Shown: positions 8,886 through 18,315, counted from the stretch's first letter. The stretch is 64,000 bases of DNA from Oscillatoria princeps RMCB-10 (GCA_019359235.1 JAHHHT010000020.1:62001-126000), one strand, 5' to 3'. Numbers and translations: made by a program. Notes: generated by a model from the letters alone, not told the origin.

Positions 8886-9647
8886 CTAACTCCGCACCGC
8901 TTTGACGAGCGCCTCGCACGCCCGCAGGAAGATGGCGACATCCACGCCCAGTCCAATGTACTGAACACCGGCATCAATCCACTGTTTGGCGATTTCGGGA
9001 CTGTCGGCAAAGGTGCCGGCGGCAATGCCTGCGCTGCGGATGCGCCGCACGGCGCTTTGCATCAGCTCCATGACGCGCGAATCGCGCACCTGTCCGGGAA
9101 TGCCCAAGGACTGGGACAGGTCGTAAGGCCCGAGAAAGATAACGTCAATATGGGGCACGCTGAGAATCTCTTCGAGGTTCTCAACGCCGCGCCGCCCTTC
9201 GACGTGAATGACCACCAGGGATTCTTCGTTGAGCTGGTCTGTGATTTGGGTGCCGGCGGCTGTGTAAAGTCCAGCGCGGGTGTTGAAGGAAAGACCGCGC
9301 GAACCGAGGGGGCTGTATTTGGCACCCCGCACCGCCGCTTCGGCGTCTGCTCTGGTTTCAATTTGCGGGACTTGGACGCCGGCACTGCCGATGTCAAGGG
9401 CTCGCTGGATTTGCGGCGCGTCATTCTTGCGCACCCGCACCACCGGCGCGAGTCCAACGCAGTCGGCGGCGCGGCAGAGGTCTTCGGCGGCGAGGGTGTC
9501 CAACTGACCGTGTTCCATATCGATCACGGCGAAGTCAAAGCCGGCAAGTCCGCAGATTTCAATGAAGGCGGGGTAGGCGCAGTTGACAAACGGGCCCAGG
9601 ACGGCTTCGCCCCGCTTGAGTTTTCGTTTGAGTTGGTTTTCGCGCAT
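8886..9647 (-). CDS. HpcH/HpaI-type class II aldolase
   Basis: Predicted metal-dependent aldolase of 253 residues that cleaves or forms 2-keto-3-deoxy acids, as in 2-dehydro-3-deoxyglucarate or 4-hydroxy-2-oxo-heptanedioate aldolases. Family blocks in order: AVIDMEHGQ (about residue 40-48), VPQIETRADAEAAV, SPLGSRG, VVIHVEGRRGVENLEEI, and DVIFLGPYDLSQSLG. Length is normal. It is divergent from the RarA-like gene across a 110-bp gap. No other sugar-acid catabolic gene is adjacent, so the physiological substrate is open. The long opposite-strand frame over it is a shadow. Confidence 0.92.
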   Translation of the reverse strand: MRENQLKRKLKRGEAVLGPFVNCAYPAFIEICGLAGFDFAVIDMEHGQLDTLAAEDLCRAADCVGLAPVVRVRKNDAPQIQRALDIGSAGVQVPQIETRADAEAAVRGAKYSPLGSRGLSFNTRAGLYTAAGTQITDQLNEESLVVIHVEGRRGVENLEEILSVPHIDVIFLGPYDLSQSLGIPGQVRDSRVMELMQSAVRRIRSAGIAAGTFADSPEIAKQWIDAGVQYIGLGVDVAIFLRACEALVKAVRS

Positions 9648-9757
9648 GGGTGGGTTTCGCTCTGCTGTGTTACAGCCGCAAACTAGAATAATTGGGCGCT
9701 GCCGGATTCCAGCAGTCTGTGCTATACTACATTTGTAGCTTTTGAGAGGATTGGCCC

Positions 9758-10348
9758 ATGTTGTTGAAAACGGCGAACGGCTACATGTTCTCTGAAGTTG
9801 CTTCTGCGTTCCAGAAATCTATTCGGCGCGGACTGGAGGAAGAGGCGCTTTACTGGGGAACAGAACTGGATAAGAGCGGTTATGGAGAGTATGCCTGGAA
9901 ACGGATGCGGATTATTGTTTCGGAGGATATTGGGCTGGCTGAGCCGGTGATGCCGGCTGTTCTCTGGTCACTGTATCAGATGTGGCTGGCGCAGCGCAAG
10001 AAGAAAGACGAAAAACACAATCCGGAACGGCTGTTTTTAGTGCACGGGATTCTGCTGTTGGTGCGGGCGAAGAAGTCGCGGATTGTAGATCACGCAACCA
10101 TCACTTACTATGCGGGCGCGTTGCCCCATCAGGAGATTCCCGATTACGCTATCGACAAGCACACGATGCGCGGGCGTCGCATGGGGCGCGGGTTTGACCA
10201 CTTTTTTGCGGAGGGGATTCAGCTGGCAAATGAGGCAGATTTGGAAGACCGGTATTTGGAACGGGCGAAGCAAATTTTAGTGGGTGCCGGCACGGCTGCG
10301 GGCGAGCTGTTTGACACGTCCGATTACGAGGACGATGCGGGCGTGTAG
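9758..10348 (+). CDS. Stand-alone RarA/MgsA C-terminal-like protein
   Basis: A 196-residue protein that resembles only the C-terminal helical part of the AAA+ ATPase RarA (MgsA), with no Walker motifs. The diagnostic stretch is FQKSIRRGLEEEALYWGTEL, followed by RMRIIVSEDIGLAEP, which parallels the K-S-x-R...DAALYWLAR...ASEDIGLADP block of RarA. The later ITYYAGALPHQEIPDYAIDKHT and RGRRMGRGFDHF segments match the family's C-terminal helices. RarA acts at stalled replication forks through its tetramerising C-terminus, so a partner or adaptor role in replication-recombination is conceivable but not shown. GAGAGGA precedes the ATG. The divergent neighbour is unrelated. Confidence 0.75.
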   Translation: MLLKTANGYMFSEVASAFQKSIRRGLEEEALYWGTELDKSGYGEYAWKRMRIIVSEDIGLAEPVMPAVLWSLYQMWLAQRKKKDEKHNPERLFLVHGILLLVRAKKSRIVDHATITYYAGALPHQEIPDYAIDKHTMRGRRMGRGFDHFFAEGIQLANEADLEDRYLERAKQILVGAGTAAGELFDTSDYEDDAGV

Positions 10349-10360
10349 CGCTCTCGTTGA

Positions 10361-10690
10361 GAAGAATAAAAAAAATCCCCCCCCAGCACTTGTCTGGGAG
10401 GGGGCTACATCAGGGTGCATCTTACCCTTTGTATTCCCCCGCCGGTGGGGGGCTTCCGGAAAGCTTAGAAGAATAAAAAAAATCCCCCCCCAGCATTTGT
10501 CTGGGAGGGGGTTGCATCAGGGTGCATCTTACCCTTTGTATTCCCCCGCCGGTTGGGGGCTTCCGGGAAGCTTAGAAGAATAAAAAAAATCCCCCCCAGC
10601 ACTTGTCTGGGAGGGGTTGCATCAGGGTGCATCTTACCCTTTGTATTCCTCCGCCGGTTGGGGGCTTCCGGGAAGGTTAGAATTTTTTTT
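10361..10690. repeat. 107-bp triple tandem repeat
   Basis: Three near-identical units starting at about 10361, 10468 and 10575, plus a partial fourth. Each contains an A-run, a C-rich hairpin (CCCCCAGCACTTGTCTGGGAGGGGG), then GGGTGCATCTTACCC and a CCGCCGGTGGGGGGCTTCCGG segment. Differences between copies are few, so amplification looks recent. The short frames through it have no coding character. It lies just after the RarA-like gene. Confidence 0.9.
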
Positions 10691-10947
10691 CAGGGAGCCG
10701 GTGGGGGGATATTGGGGATGAACCGCCAAGACGCCAAGGACGCCAAGGTAGAGGGAGAGGAGGGTGTTCAGGGGTTGGGCGGTTTGGCAAAAGCTGGCTG
10801 TTGAGGAAAAGGCAAGCCTGAGCCGGTGCTGCGGGCCGTCCGGTTTATAATGTACTGGAGCGCGTTGCCACTGCGCCGGCTGGAGGAGGTGGGCAAACAA
10901 GGTGGCTGAGGGTGCCGGTGAAAGGGTGAGCGCCATTTCACTGATTC

Positions 10948-11253
10948 TTAGCTTTCGCACTCCTCCTGAAATTTTCTCATCGCTGACTTCAGAGCTTGGT
11001 TTGGCTCTGGAGGATTTTCCATTAACGACAAAAAGAGATCCCGATCCCGGTCACTCAGAATTAAGCTCTGATGAGACTTAATATCTTCCCGGGCGGCTTC
11101 TAAACAGTGGTAAACCATATACGAACTCAAGCTCAGACTGGCTAATGAGGCAGCCTTTTCCAATAACTCCTTTTGTTCAGGACTAATTCTCAGCTCTATT
11201 CTACTGAGTTTGGGTTTTTTCTTTGATGTTTTTTGGTTGGCATTTGTCTGCAT
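10948..11253 (-). CDS. DUF1778/TacA-type antitoxin, apparently orphan
   Basis: A 101-residue protein with the N-terminal ribbon-helix-helix outline of DUF1778 antitoxins: basic Lys-rich start, then RIELRISPEQKELLEKAASLASLSLSSYM, followed by a helix with EAAREDI and an acidic DRDRDLFLSLMENPPEPN tail. In this family the C-terminal PPxPN segment wraps the cognate GNAT acetyltransferase toxin. No GNAT gene follows: the next 600 bp downstream on this strand is the 107-bp repeat array and noncoding sequence. AGGGAG lies just upstream of the ATG. It may repress its own promoter or act on a distant toxin; both are inference. Confidence 0.85.
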   Translation of the reverse strand: MQTNANQKTSKKKPKLSRIELRISPEQKELLEKAASLASLSLSSYMVYHCLEAAREDIKSHQSLILSDRDRDLFLSLMENPPEPNQALKSAMRKFQEECES

Positions 11254-11417
11254 AAACTCCCTGTGTGCTGCTAAGCTGTTAAGCTTTTAATCTGCTTGTT
11301 GTAGGGACGGGCGGAGCCTCCAAAGGTGCGTTCCCAGGCCCTCCGGGGCGGGAAAGAGTGCCCGCTCCCGGAGCGGTGGCACAGGGAGTATAGCGCAAAT
11401 TAAATGCGCAATAGCTT

Positions 11418-11553
11418 ATATAGCAATAGACAGTAAGTTTAGGACAAGGCATCTGACTGGCTAGTAGGGATAGGGAAGGACGCTGTCGCGTCCCGCAACG
11501 CTTACGGAGGGAACGCAATTCCTACGTCCTAACCCAAATGGCTACTGCTATAT
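11418..11553. repeat. MITE-like element with ATATAGCARTAG termini
   Basis: A 136-bp element bounded by ATATAGCAATAG and the complement of ATATAGCAGTAG (11 of 12 match), with a second inner inverted pair TTAGGAC/GTCCTAA. A partial left end with the same sequence recurs at about 25912. It has no coding capacity and lies between the antitoxin gene and the decayed DUF4912 gene. Confidence 0.65.
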
Positions 11554-11698
11554 TTGCGGACTTGGCCACCGGCAGCCCGTCCGGGAATGCCCGACAGCAT
11601 CCCCGGTGGGCACTCTCCCCATTTCAGAGCTCTGGGACAGGCATCTTGCCTGTCCTACAAGAGATGGGTTTGGATAAATGGGATGCTCCCGAACGCCA

Positions 11699-12955
11699 TC
11701 AGTTGTGGTGGAGTTGGTACTGCACGCGCTCTGACCAGATCAGTGGCATCCAGTCCCCTAACTGGGTGAAGCAACCCAACTCGACCATGTAATCTCGATT
11801 CTCTGCTGGCAAGCTGAGGAGCAAATAGGTCTGTTGGCCCTCACAGTCGAAATGCTGCAGGCTGCGGAGCCGGTAGCGCTCTGAGTCGGAGATGCCGGTG
11901 ACGTCATACAGCCGCAACATCAGCTTTTCTCCCCCTTGGCGCTGGAAAGCCCCCATTTCCGCCGGCGCGATTTGCCAGTAAACGCAGGCGTTTCTGCCGT
12001 CATAAGCCACCAGGAACAGGCGACTTCCCGACAGAGCCGGTGCCGGTGAGGCGGCGGTGCTTGAAGTTTGCACGAGCCAAGTCGCTTGACTGCCGTTCTT
12101 GCCGTTTGCCGTTAGAGCGTGGTCGGTGGGGGCGCTGGCAACAACCCGCACTGCTTCCGAGCCCATCAGCGCAACCCAGTTCCCTGACTCGGTAAAGTAC
12201 CCCAACTCAACGGCATAATCCCGATTCTCTGCGGGTAAGGTCAGGAGCAAGTAGGGCTGAGTGGCGTCACAGTCGAACTGCTGCAGGCTGCTGAGCCGGT
12301 GGCGCTCTGAGTCGGGGATGCCGGTGACGTCATACAGCCGCAATGTCTGAAAGGGAGCGTTTTGAAAAGCTTTATAGCTTTGAAAAGCCCGGCGAGTATC
12401 GCTATCAGAGGGGCTGTCGAGCAGCTGAAGTGGTCTTCGCTCGCCTCCAATCTCAGACCAATTCGTAATTTATCCTCGGAAAATCAGCGCAAATTTGTCA
12501 AAGGTCAGCTCTCCTTCAAAGGGATTGTCAGGCGCAGCTATGAGCGCAATCTTGTGCCGGCTTAAGGGAACTTGCACCTGATATCTAGCTTTTTCTTCCG
12601 GCGTCAAAGGACGACCGATCGCAGCTATATCAATTTTTTCATCCAGCAGTGCTTTTAGCGCCGCATCGCTCCCCCGCGCGTTTAGTTCCACATTTGTGCC
12701 GGTAAAATTTTCCTCAAAATGCTTTTTCAGGGCTTGGTTTATGTTTTCCATGCTGCTCGACCCGTCGATTCGCACGGTTGTGCCACGCGGTACAGCTATG
12801 GGCGACGGGAAAGAACCCGCTCGGGCAGATTGAGCCAGTACGGGAGGGGGAGTCGCGGATGCTACTAGAAGCTCGGGTGGAACGGATGCTAGAAGAAGGA
12901 ATATGCTGGCAGAAAAGATAGAACTCTGTTTTTTGCGCCAAGTCGCCATAATCAA
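11699..12955 (-). pseudogene. PstS-like/DUF4912 protein gene with in-frame stop and deletion
   Basis: The upstream part (12470-12955) reads as a signal peptide (SSIFSASIFLLLASVPPELLV) and the first half of a phosphate-type substrate-binding domain: GTTVRIDGSSSMENI, ELNARGSDAALKALLDEKIDIAAIGRPL, ending FALIFRG then TAA at 12470-12472. The same frame resumes at once with ITNWSEIGGERRPLQLLDS, exactly the continuation expected of FRGEITNWSE in this family, so one Glu codon appears to have become TAA. Further on, DTRRAFQSYKAFQNAPFQT runs straight into LRLYDVTG, the start of a DUF4912 domain, so the rest of the binding domain seems deleted in frame. Two DUF4912-like repeats then run to the stop at 11699. 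The combination of nonsense codon and internal deletion argues for a decaying gene. Confidence 0.85.
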
Positions 12956-13969
12956 TAACCCCCGAGCGGAATTAATTTTTTGCTGGGTTTATAGCAACTG
13001 TACCACAGTAATTCCCTCAAGTTGCTAGGGAGGCGGGCTAAAACACTCCAGCCGGCACCGGCAAACCTTTCACCCTCTCGCACTCAGCTCCAACATCATC
13101 TTACTGGCGGCCAAAGCTACCGGCCCGCATGCGGCTCCCTATAAATACTCAGGCTTGCTGGCTTTCCCACCCTGAAATCCGCAAAAAGAATTAGCAAAAA
13201 GTCAGCCGGCGAGAAAGCCGCACCCCAGTGTCCCAGCCCATCACCTTTGGCCGTAAAATCAGTCCGAGGGATAGCCAAAGTCACAGAGCACGGGACTCGC
13301 TTGTGTCAGCAGCATGCTGCGGCACACCGGCTGCCAGCCCCAACGAGCGCGTCCGCCGGCTGTCACCTGCAAGCCGGCTGACTTTCCGGCGGCGCTCGAA
13401 ACCTCGCTCACTCCCGCCCACATCTGTGGAAATCACCGCCGGTTATCCGCAGGCAGACATAATTGAGCCTAACAGGGCGGCGGCTAGAAACCCGGTTTCT
13501 TGATGTTGTTTCTGGATGTTATTTCTTGATGTTCCTTCTTTGAAATAGGTTATAATTTTCTCCAGACGAGCAAACATCCGAAGTTGGAGTGCGGTTATGA
13601 ATCCCCATCTTTTACAAAAGCCGGCCAGTCACCCCGCTCTGGAAGCCGATGAATCAGAACTATTTTGGATTTTTTATCCATGTATTTTGCATTAAAAACG
13701 CAGCCTAAACCCCTTTTAGGCTAGAGGGTAAAATACTCTCTATCTCAACTTGGTATCAGAACAATAGTTTCTCCCCCAACTTGACTTGTACCTTCTAGCC
13801 AGCTACGTCAGCAATCCTGAACCCCCAGATGCGATTCAGGAATTTAGGGCACTCGTCCGTCAGGAGCTTTTGCAATCAAACAGTAACAAGCCGGAGCCCA
13901 AGTTTGAAGTGGGGGCGAACGAACTTTTGTCCTTACTTCATATCATGTCCCGGCACATCAGTCAACCCC
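12956..13969. other. 1-kb region without convincing genes
   Basis: Short frames at 13228-13503 and 13786-14055 lack family features. The region contains one arm of the AGAAACCCGGTTTC palindrome at about 13489, followed by three degenerate TTTCTTGATGTT-like repeats, and a hairpin at 13702-13722 (AGCCTAAA-CCCC-TTTTAGGCT). TATAAT at about 13549 could be a promoter box for the glycosidase gene, at some distance. Confidence 0.5.
13702..13722 (+). terminator. Hairpin AGCCTAAA/TTTAGGCT upstream of glycosidase gene
   Basis: Perfect 8-bp stem with a short C-rich loop, not followed by a T-run. It lies 250 bp upstream of the glycosidase start and could be a leader hairpin or a factor-dependent end site. 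Confidence 0.35.
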
Positions 13970-14929
13970 ATGAACAAACCACCCAAAATACCACTGAAGC
14001 GAGTCCTAATCGCTGCGGCAATTGCTGTTGTGGCATTGCCGGCACTTTCGTATAGCGGACGGTATCTCAGCCGCCCACCCCACACCCCGCTGCAGAAACA
14101 GCTGTTTCAAGGCATCACCTACAAGCGCGAGTTCCGCTCAGCGCCGCGCCCTTTTATGATACACGTCGTCACTATCGACCTAACCGCACCGGGAATTGGG
14201 GTTCTGGTTACGCCGGGAAAGCCAAACGGGAAATATGAGACTGTCGCGATAACCACCTCGGAATTTATCAGCCAGTTCAAATTGCAACTCGCCATCAATG
14301 GCAGCTATTTTTACCCCTTCCATTCCAATGGGGCATTCGATTTTTATCCCCACAGGGGCGATCCGGTCAATGTAATCGGACAAGCCATTTCCAATGGAAT
14401 TACCTACTCCCCCAGCCAGCCCGGGGTTGGTGTGCTGTGCTTTTCAGCTAATAACCGCGCCCAAATCCGCAAAGAGAGTTGTGAAAAAGGTACAGCCCAG
14501 GCGCTTGCGGGTATGGATATTTTTGTGGGGGGCGGCAAACCGGTACTTCCGAGAAATACCAATAGCCACAATGAATTGTATCCCCGCACAGCGGTTGCCA
14601 CTGATGAGCGCGGCGAGAAAATTTGGCTGGTTGTTATTGACGGGCGTCAGCCTGACTACAGCGAGGGCGTCACCCTGTCTGAACTGACGGATATTGTCAT
14701 GGAGTTGGGCGCTCACACGGCGCTCAACCTCGACGGCGGCGGCTCGACAGCGCTGGTTGCTGCCGGTTTTTGGGGGCCGCACTCTTTGAACGCACCGATT
14801 CACACTCGTATCCCCATGCGGCAGCGACCGGTTGCCAACCACTTGGGCTTTTACGCGCGACCGGCTTTCATAGGGCAAGTTCTTTTTGGACAGGGGGATT
14901 TTGGATTTCAGACTCAATCTAAAATCTAA
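13970..14929 (+). CDS. Phosphodiester glycosidase family protein (NAGPA-like)
   Basis: A 319-residue predicted exported protein. The ATG at 13970 starts MNKPPKIPLKRVLIAAAIAV, a basic N-terminus with a hydrophobic helix, which fixes the start better than the open frame from 13829. The rest matches the phosphodiester glycosidase (N-acetylglucosamine-1-phosphodiester glycosidase-like) domain: GIGVLVTPG, QLAINGSYF, YPRTAVATDERGEKIWLVVIDGR, the GVTLSELTDIVMELGAHTALNLDGGGST block and a final NHLGFYAR. The NLDGGGST loop is the family's signature. It likely acts on sugar phosphodiesters at the cell surface; substrate unknown. A heptamer repeat (AATCTAA)n follows the stop. A larger paralogue lies at 53262. 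Confidence 0.9.
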   Translation: MNKPPKIPLKRVLIAAAIAVVALPALSYSGRYLSRPPHTPLQKQLFQGITYKREFRSAPRPFMIHVVTIDLTAPGIGVLVTPGKPNGKYETVAITTSEFISQFKLQLAINGSYFYPFHSNGAFDFYPHRGDPVNVIGQAISNGITYSPSQPGVGVLCFSANNRAQIRKESCEKGTAQALAGMDIFVGGGKPVLPRNTNSHNELYPRTAVATDERGEKIWLVVIDGRQPDYSEGVTLSELTDIVMELGAHTALNLDGGGSTALVAAGFWGPHSLNAPIHTRIPMRQRPVANHLGFYARPAFIGQVLFGQGDFGFQTQSKI

Positions 14930-14949
14930 AATCTAAAATCTAAAATACC

Positions 14950-15801
14950 CTAGGCAACTTCCAGAATCATCCCCTCGCGAGCCAGAACCGAATTCGGATG
15001 AGTTTCCAGCACTTGCTCTGCCATCTGGTCGAGAAAATCATCCGAGTGAGTTGGCTCGTGGTGAAATATTACCAGTCGCTTGACACCGGCTTCCTTTGCC
15101 ACTTTCACCCCTTCCTGCCAAGTGGAGTGCCCCCAGCCCACTTTGGGGGATTTGGGGTTGTGATATTCCTCGTCGGTGTACATGGCGTCGTAAATCAGCA
15201 AATCGGCGTTTTGGGCCAGGTGCAGGACGCTTTCATCCATGCGGTCCGGGAAATGTTCCGTATCCGTGCAGTAAAACACCGAGTGTCCATTACAGGAAAC
15301 CCGATATCCCATAGCAGTATTCGGGTGGTTGAGGCAGCCGGTTTCCAGGGTGATGTCGTCCAGCGTCACCGTATCGCCCGGTACGATGTCATAAAACTTC
15401 AGGTCGGCTTGCAAACCCGCCAGAGGAACGGGGGAGTTCGGGTGCAGCACCCGCTCGATGAAGTGGTGCTTCATGGACTCCGCATCGGGCGGCACTGTCC
15501 CGTGAATGTGGAAGCAATTGCCCGGAATGAAGGCGGGGGTAAAAAACGGAAACCCTTGAATGTGATCCCAGTGGTAGTGGGTAAAAAAGATGTAGGCTTC
15601 CACCGGCATCTGCGACAGCAGGCTCTGACCCAGGCGCTGCAAGCCGGTGCCGCCATCAAAAATCAGGCGTTTGCCGCCCAAGCGCATTTCTACGCAGGAG
15701 GTGTTGCCGCCGTAGCGAACCGTCTCTTTTCCGGGGGAGGGAACACTCCCTCTGACACCCCAGAATTGAACCACAAACTCGGACGAAGGACTGTTTGCCA
15801 T
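14950..15801 (-). CDS. MBL-fold metallo-hydrolase
   Basis: Predicted zinc-dependent hydrolase of the metallo-beta-lactamase fold, 283 residues from the ATG at 15801 (the frame is open to 15870 but this start gives the clean family N-terminus FVVQFWGVRGSVPSPG). Metal-ligand motif HYHWDH with His75, His77, Asp79 and His80; further histidines in LNHPNTAMGYR, YCTDTEHFPD, GWGHSTWQEG and VIFHHEPTHSDD. The GVRGSxPxPG opening with GGNTSC is typical of a group related to RNase Z-like and PhnP-like enzymes. Cytoplasmic. Substrate cannot be deduced. Convergent with the glycosidase gene, 20 bp apart. Confidence 0.9.
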   Translation of the reverse strand: MANSPSSEFVVQFWGVRGSVPSPGKETVRYGGNTSCVEMRLGGKRLIFDGGTGLQRLGQSLLSQMPVEAYIFFTHYHWDHIQGFPFFTPAFIPGNCFHIHGTVPPDAESMKHHFIERVLHPNSPVPLAGLQADLKFYDIVPGDTVTLDDITLETGCLNHPNTAMGYRVSCNGHSVFYCTDTEHFPDRMDESVLHLAQNADLLIYDAMYTDEEYHNPKSPKVGWGHSTWQEGVKVAKEAGVKRLVIFHHEPTHSDDFLDQMAEQVLETHPNSVLAREGMILEVA

Positions 15802-16308
15802 GTTGAACTTGATAGCGAATGCGCGGGAAGACTGCACGGAATGGCCGCCGCGCCGGGTGGGGATAATCACCCAGGGTCTGGGAAGATATCACCCTGGCAA
15901 CGACCCGTCGGGGTACTCTTTGACTCTATCCCAACCCCACTCCAACTTCCAAGATGTTCGAGTGGGGATATTTGCACGGTAACATTTACAATTTAGCGCT
16001 TTGAGCCCCTTCAGTAAACGGGTTCAAGGCAGCAAAATATTATATCATATTTTGTTTCCTTTTAGCAGGGTTTGCTTGAGGCAACACCGGCGCTCTGAAA
16101 TATCTGCAAGCCACTCGGAACGCCGAGTCCGAGGGCAGTCGGAGCGGGCGAAAGATGGCTCCCGCCAGCGGGTATCTGCCTGCCCCCTGGCGCTGCCAGC
16201 ATGGGCCACAACAGGGCCTGAGGCCCCGCCGGCGCAGTGGGGACTTCCTGGGCGCGGCACCGGCAGCAGCCATTGCCTGACCCTGGGGCTGGCCAACCGA
16301 CCGGGGCG

Positions 16309-17397
16309 TTAGAGCAGCTGGCACTGACCGTGATGGCGCAGCAGGTGGTCGCACAGGACTAAGGCAACCATTGCTTCTACCATAGGCACGGCTCTGGGCA
16401 AAACGCAAGGGTCATGCCGGCCTTTAGCCGCCAGTACCGTCTCTTCTCCCGCATTCGTCACCGTGCGCTGTTCTTTGCGAATTGTAGCAGTTGGCTTAAA
16501 AGCCACTCGCAAAATAATGTTTTCCCCGTTGGAAATTCCGCCTTGAATGCCGCCAGAGCGATTAGTCTGGGTGCGGACAGAGCCGGTAGAGTCGATATAG
16601 AATTCGTCATTGTGCTGGCTGCCGGTGAGCAGGGTGCCGGCAAAGCCGGAGCCAATTTCAAAGCCTTTACTGGCGGGTAAAGACATCACGGCTTTCGCCA
16701 AATCTGCTTCCAGTTTATCGAAGACCGGCTCTCCCAGACCTTTGGGCGCATTCCTAACCGCGCACTCCACAACCCCGCCGATGGAGTCGCCCTGCCGGCG
16801 CACTTCTTCAATCAGCTCAATCATCCGCTCAGCGCATTCCGAGTCGGGACAGCGGACAATGTTACTTTCCACTTGTTCCAGCGTTACCGTGTTGGGATCG
16901 ACCGCACCTTCTAAATCTTTAATGCGCTTCACATAGCCGACAATTTCCACACCTGCCACTTTTTTAAGGATTTTTTTAGCAATTGCGCCGGCAGCCACTC
17001 GCCCAATGGTTTCCCGCGCCGAGGAACGCCCTCCCCCCTGCCAGTTGCGGATGCCATATTTAGCGTCATAAGTGGCGTCCGCGTGGGAGGGGCGGTATTT
17101 GCTCGCCATCTCGTCGTAGTCTTGGGGGCGGGTGTCTTGATTGCGCACCAAGAGGGCAATCGGCGTCCCTAGAGTTTTGCCCTCAAACACCCCGGAGAGG
17201 ATTTCGCAGGTGTCTGCTTCCTTGCGAGGGGTGGTGATTTTACTCTGTCCGGGACGCCGCCGGTCGAGCTCTACTTGAATCTCTTCGGCAGAAATTTCCA
17301 GTCGCGGCGGACAGCCGTCTATGACGACGCCGACGCCGCCGCCGTGCGACTCGCCGAAGGTGGTGACGCGGAACAGGTTACCGAAGGTATTGCCCAT
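16309..17397 (-). CDS. aroC: Chorismate synthase
   Basis: Catalyses the last step of the shikimate pathway, EPSP to chorismate, with reduced FMN. 362 residues from the ATG at 17397 ([19 protein letters not shown]); the frame continues upstream to 17460 but without homology. Family signatures: [14 protein letters not shown] near residue 16, [18 protein letters not shown] with [10 protein letters not shown] near 102-130, and the C-terminal [17 protein letters not shown]. Length is normal. It lies downstream of the SDR gene on the same strand, 82 bp away, possibly co-transcribed. Confidence 0.97.
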   Translation of the reverse strand: MGNTFGNLFRVTTFGESHGGGVGVVIDGCPPRLEISAEEIQVELDRRRPGQSKITTPRKEADTCEILSGVFEGKTLGTPIALLVRNQDTRPQDYDEMASKYRPSHADATYDAKYGIRNWQGGGRSSARETIGRVAAGAIAKKILKKVAGVEIVGYVKRIKDLEGAVDPNTVTLEQVESNIVRCPDSECAERMIELIEEVRRQGDSIGGVVECAVRNAPKGLGEPVFDKLEADLAKAVMSLPASKGFEIGSGFAGTLLTGSQHNDEFYIDSTGSVRTQTNRSGGIQGGISNGENIILRVAFKPTATIRKEQRTVTNAGEETVLAAKGRHDPCVLPRAVPMVEAMVALVLCDHLLRHHGQCQLL

Positions 17398-17478
17398 GAT
17401 GTTTGCGGCTAAGCAAATAGTGTATATTTCAATATTCCCACTCCTTGTCCAGAATTCCACCCCTGCCGGTGCCGAGTG

Positions 17479-18315
17479 TCAAACCAAGGTTTCGCTGTGA
17501 GCGAACCTGTAACCCGCCGCCTTGAGCTTTTGATTGGACACGCGCAGGCTGTAGGCGCGGCTGTTGTGTTCCGCCGGCTCCCACTCTATTTTGGCAAAAC
17601 CGTAACCAACGCACACCCGGTCCGCCAGTTCCCGTGCCAGCACCGGCTCGTCGTTAACCAGATTGTAAATTCCTTGCCCGCGGTTCGCTCTTGCGAACTC
17701 CACAGCTGATACAATGTCGGACAGGTGAATCCAATTGGTGAAGTATTCGCCCGTTCCCGGCAGGGTTTTGCCGGCTAAACGGCCAAAACGCTCTTTTAAC
17801 TCGCGTCCCGGACCGTAAATCCCTCCGAGGCGGAGGATGCAGATGTGGAGGTTTTCACTGGCTGCTCCCAACAAGACTTGCTCGGTGTCGCGCAGTATTT
17901 CGGCTTGCCTGTTAGCAGGAGAAAGCGGCGATTCTTCATTCACCCACTCTCCGTTTGTGTTGCCGTAAACAGCGCAGCTGCTCGTATAGATGAGCTGTTT
18001 GACGGTTGGAGATTGCTTCAAAGCGGCGACGAGATTTTCTGCTGTGCCGAGGTAGGTTTGTTCGTACCCCTCGGCGTCAACTTGTTTGTCGCCTGCCGGT
18101 GCGACGCTCAGGAGGACAGCCTCCTGATTTTGGATCGCAGATAGGAGCGATGCTTCGCTGTCAGGTTTCGTCACCGCTACGCGCTGAGCGACTTCTTCCA
18201 CTTCTGCCACGCGCCGGTCGCTCGTGGTGGTTGCGGTGACGAAACAGCCCAAGTCCCGCCAGTGGCGAGCGACAGCAGTTCCCACATAGCCACAGCCAAC
18301 GATTGCAACGTTCAT
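17479..18315 (-). CDS. NAD(P)-dependent epimerase/dehydratase (extended SDR)
   Basis: 278-residue Rossmann-fold protein beginning MNVAIVGCGYVGTAVARHW, a GxGxxG nucleotide-binding loop at residues 7-12. It continues with YTSSCAVYGNTNGEWVNE, an extended-SDR-like segment in which the usual YxxxK is not clear, and with LRLGGIYGPGRE and YTNWIHLSDIV equivalents (FTNWIHLSDIVSAVEFA). It resembles YeeZ-like and atypical SDR epimerases of unknown substrate. The ATG at 18315 is the first codon of the Rossmann strand. It may form a short transcription unit with aroC. Confidence 0.88.
   Translation of the reverse strand: MNVAIVGCGYVGTAVARHWRDLGCFVTATTTSDRRVAEVEEVAQRVAVTKPDSEASLLSAIQNQEAVLLSVAPAGDKQVDAEGYEQTYLGTAENLVAALKQSPTVKQLIYTSSCAVYGNTNGEWVNEESPLSPANRQAEILRDTEQVLLGAASENLHICILRLGGIYGPGRELKERFGRLAGKTLPGTGEYFTNWIHLSDIVSAVEFARANRGQGIYNLVNDEPVLARELADRVCVGYGFAKIEWEPAEHNSRAYSLRVSNQKLKAAGYRFAHSETLV

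Noticed and set aside
8853-9686. 277-residue frame opposite the HpcH/HpaI aldolase
   Set aside because: The minus-strand protein has all aldolase motifs; the plus frame is Asn/Gly-rich shadow.
10634-10960. Possible toxin gene downstream of the DUF1778 antitoxin
   Set aside because: The 108-residue frame lacks any GNAT motif and runs into the tandem repeats.
13786-14055. 89-residue frame overlapping the start of the glycosidase gene
   Set aside because: It overlaps the signal peptide region of a well-supported gene in another frame, with no known domain.
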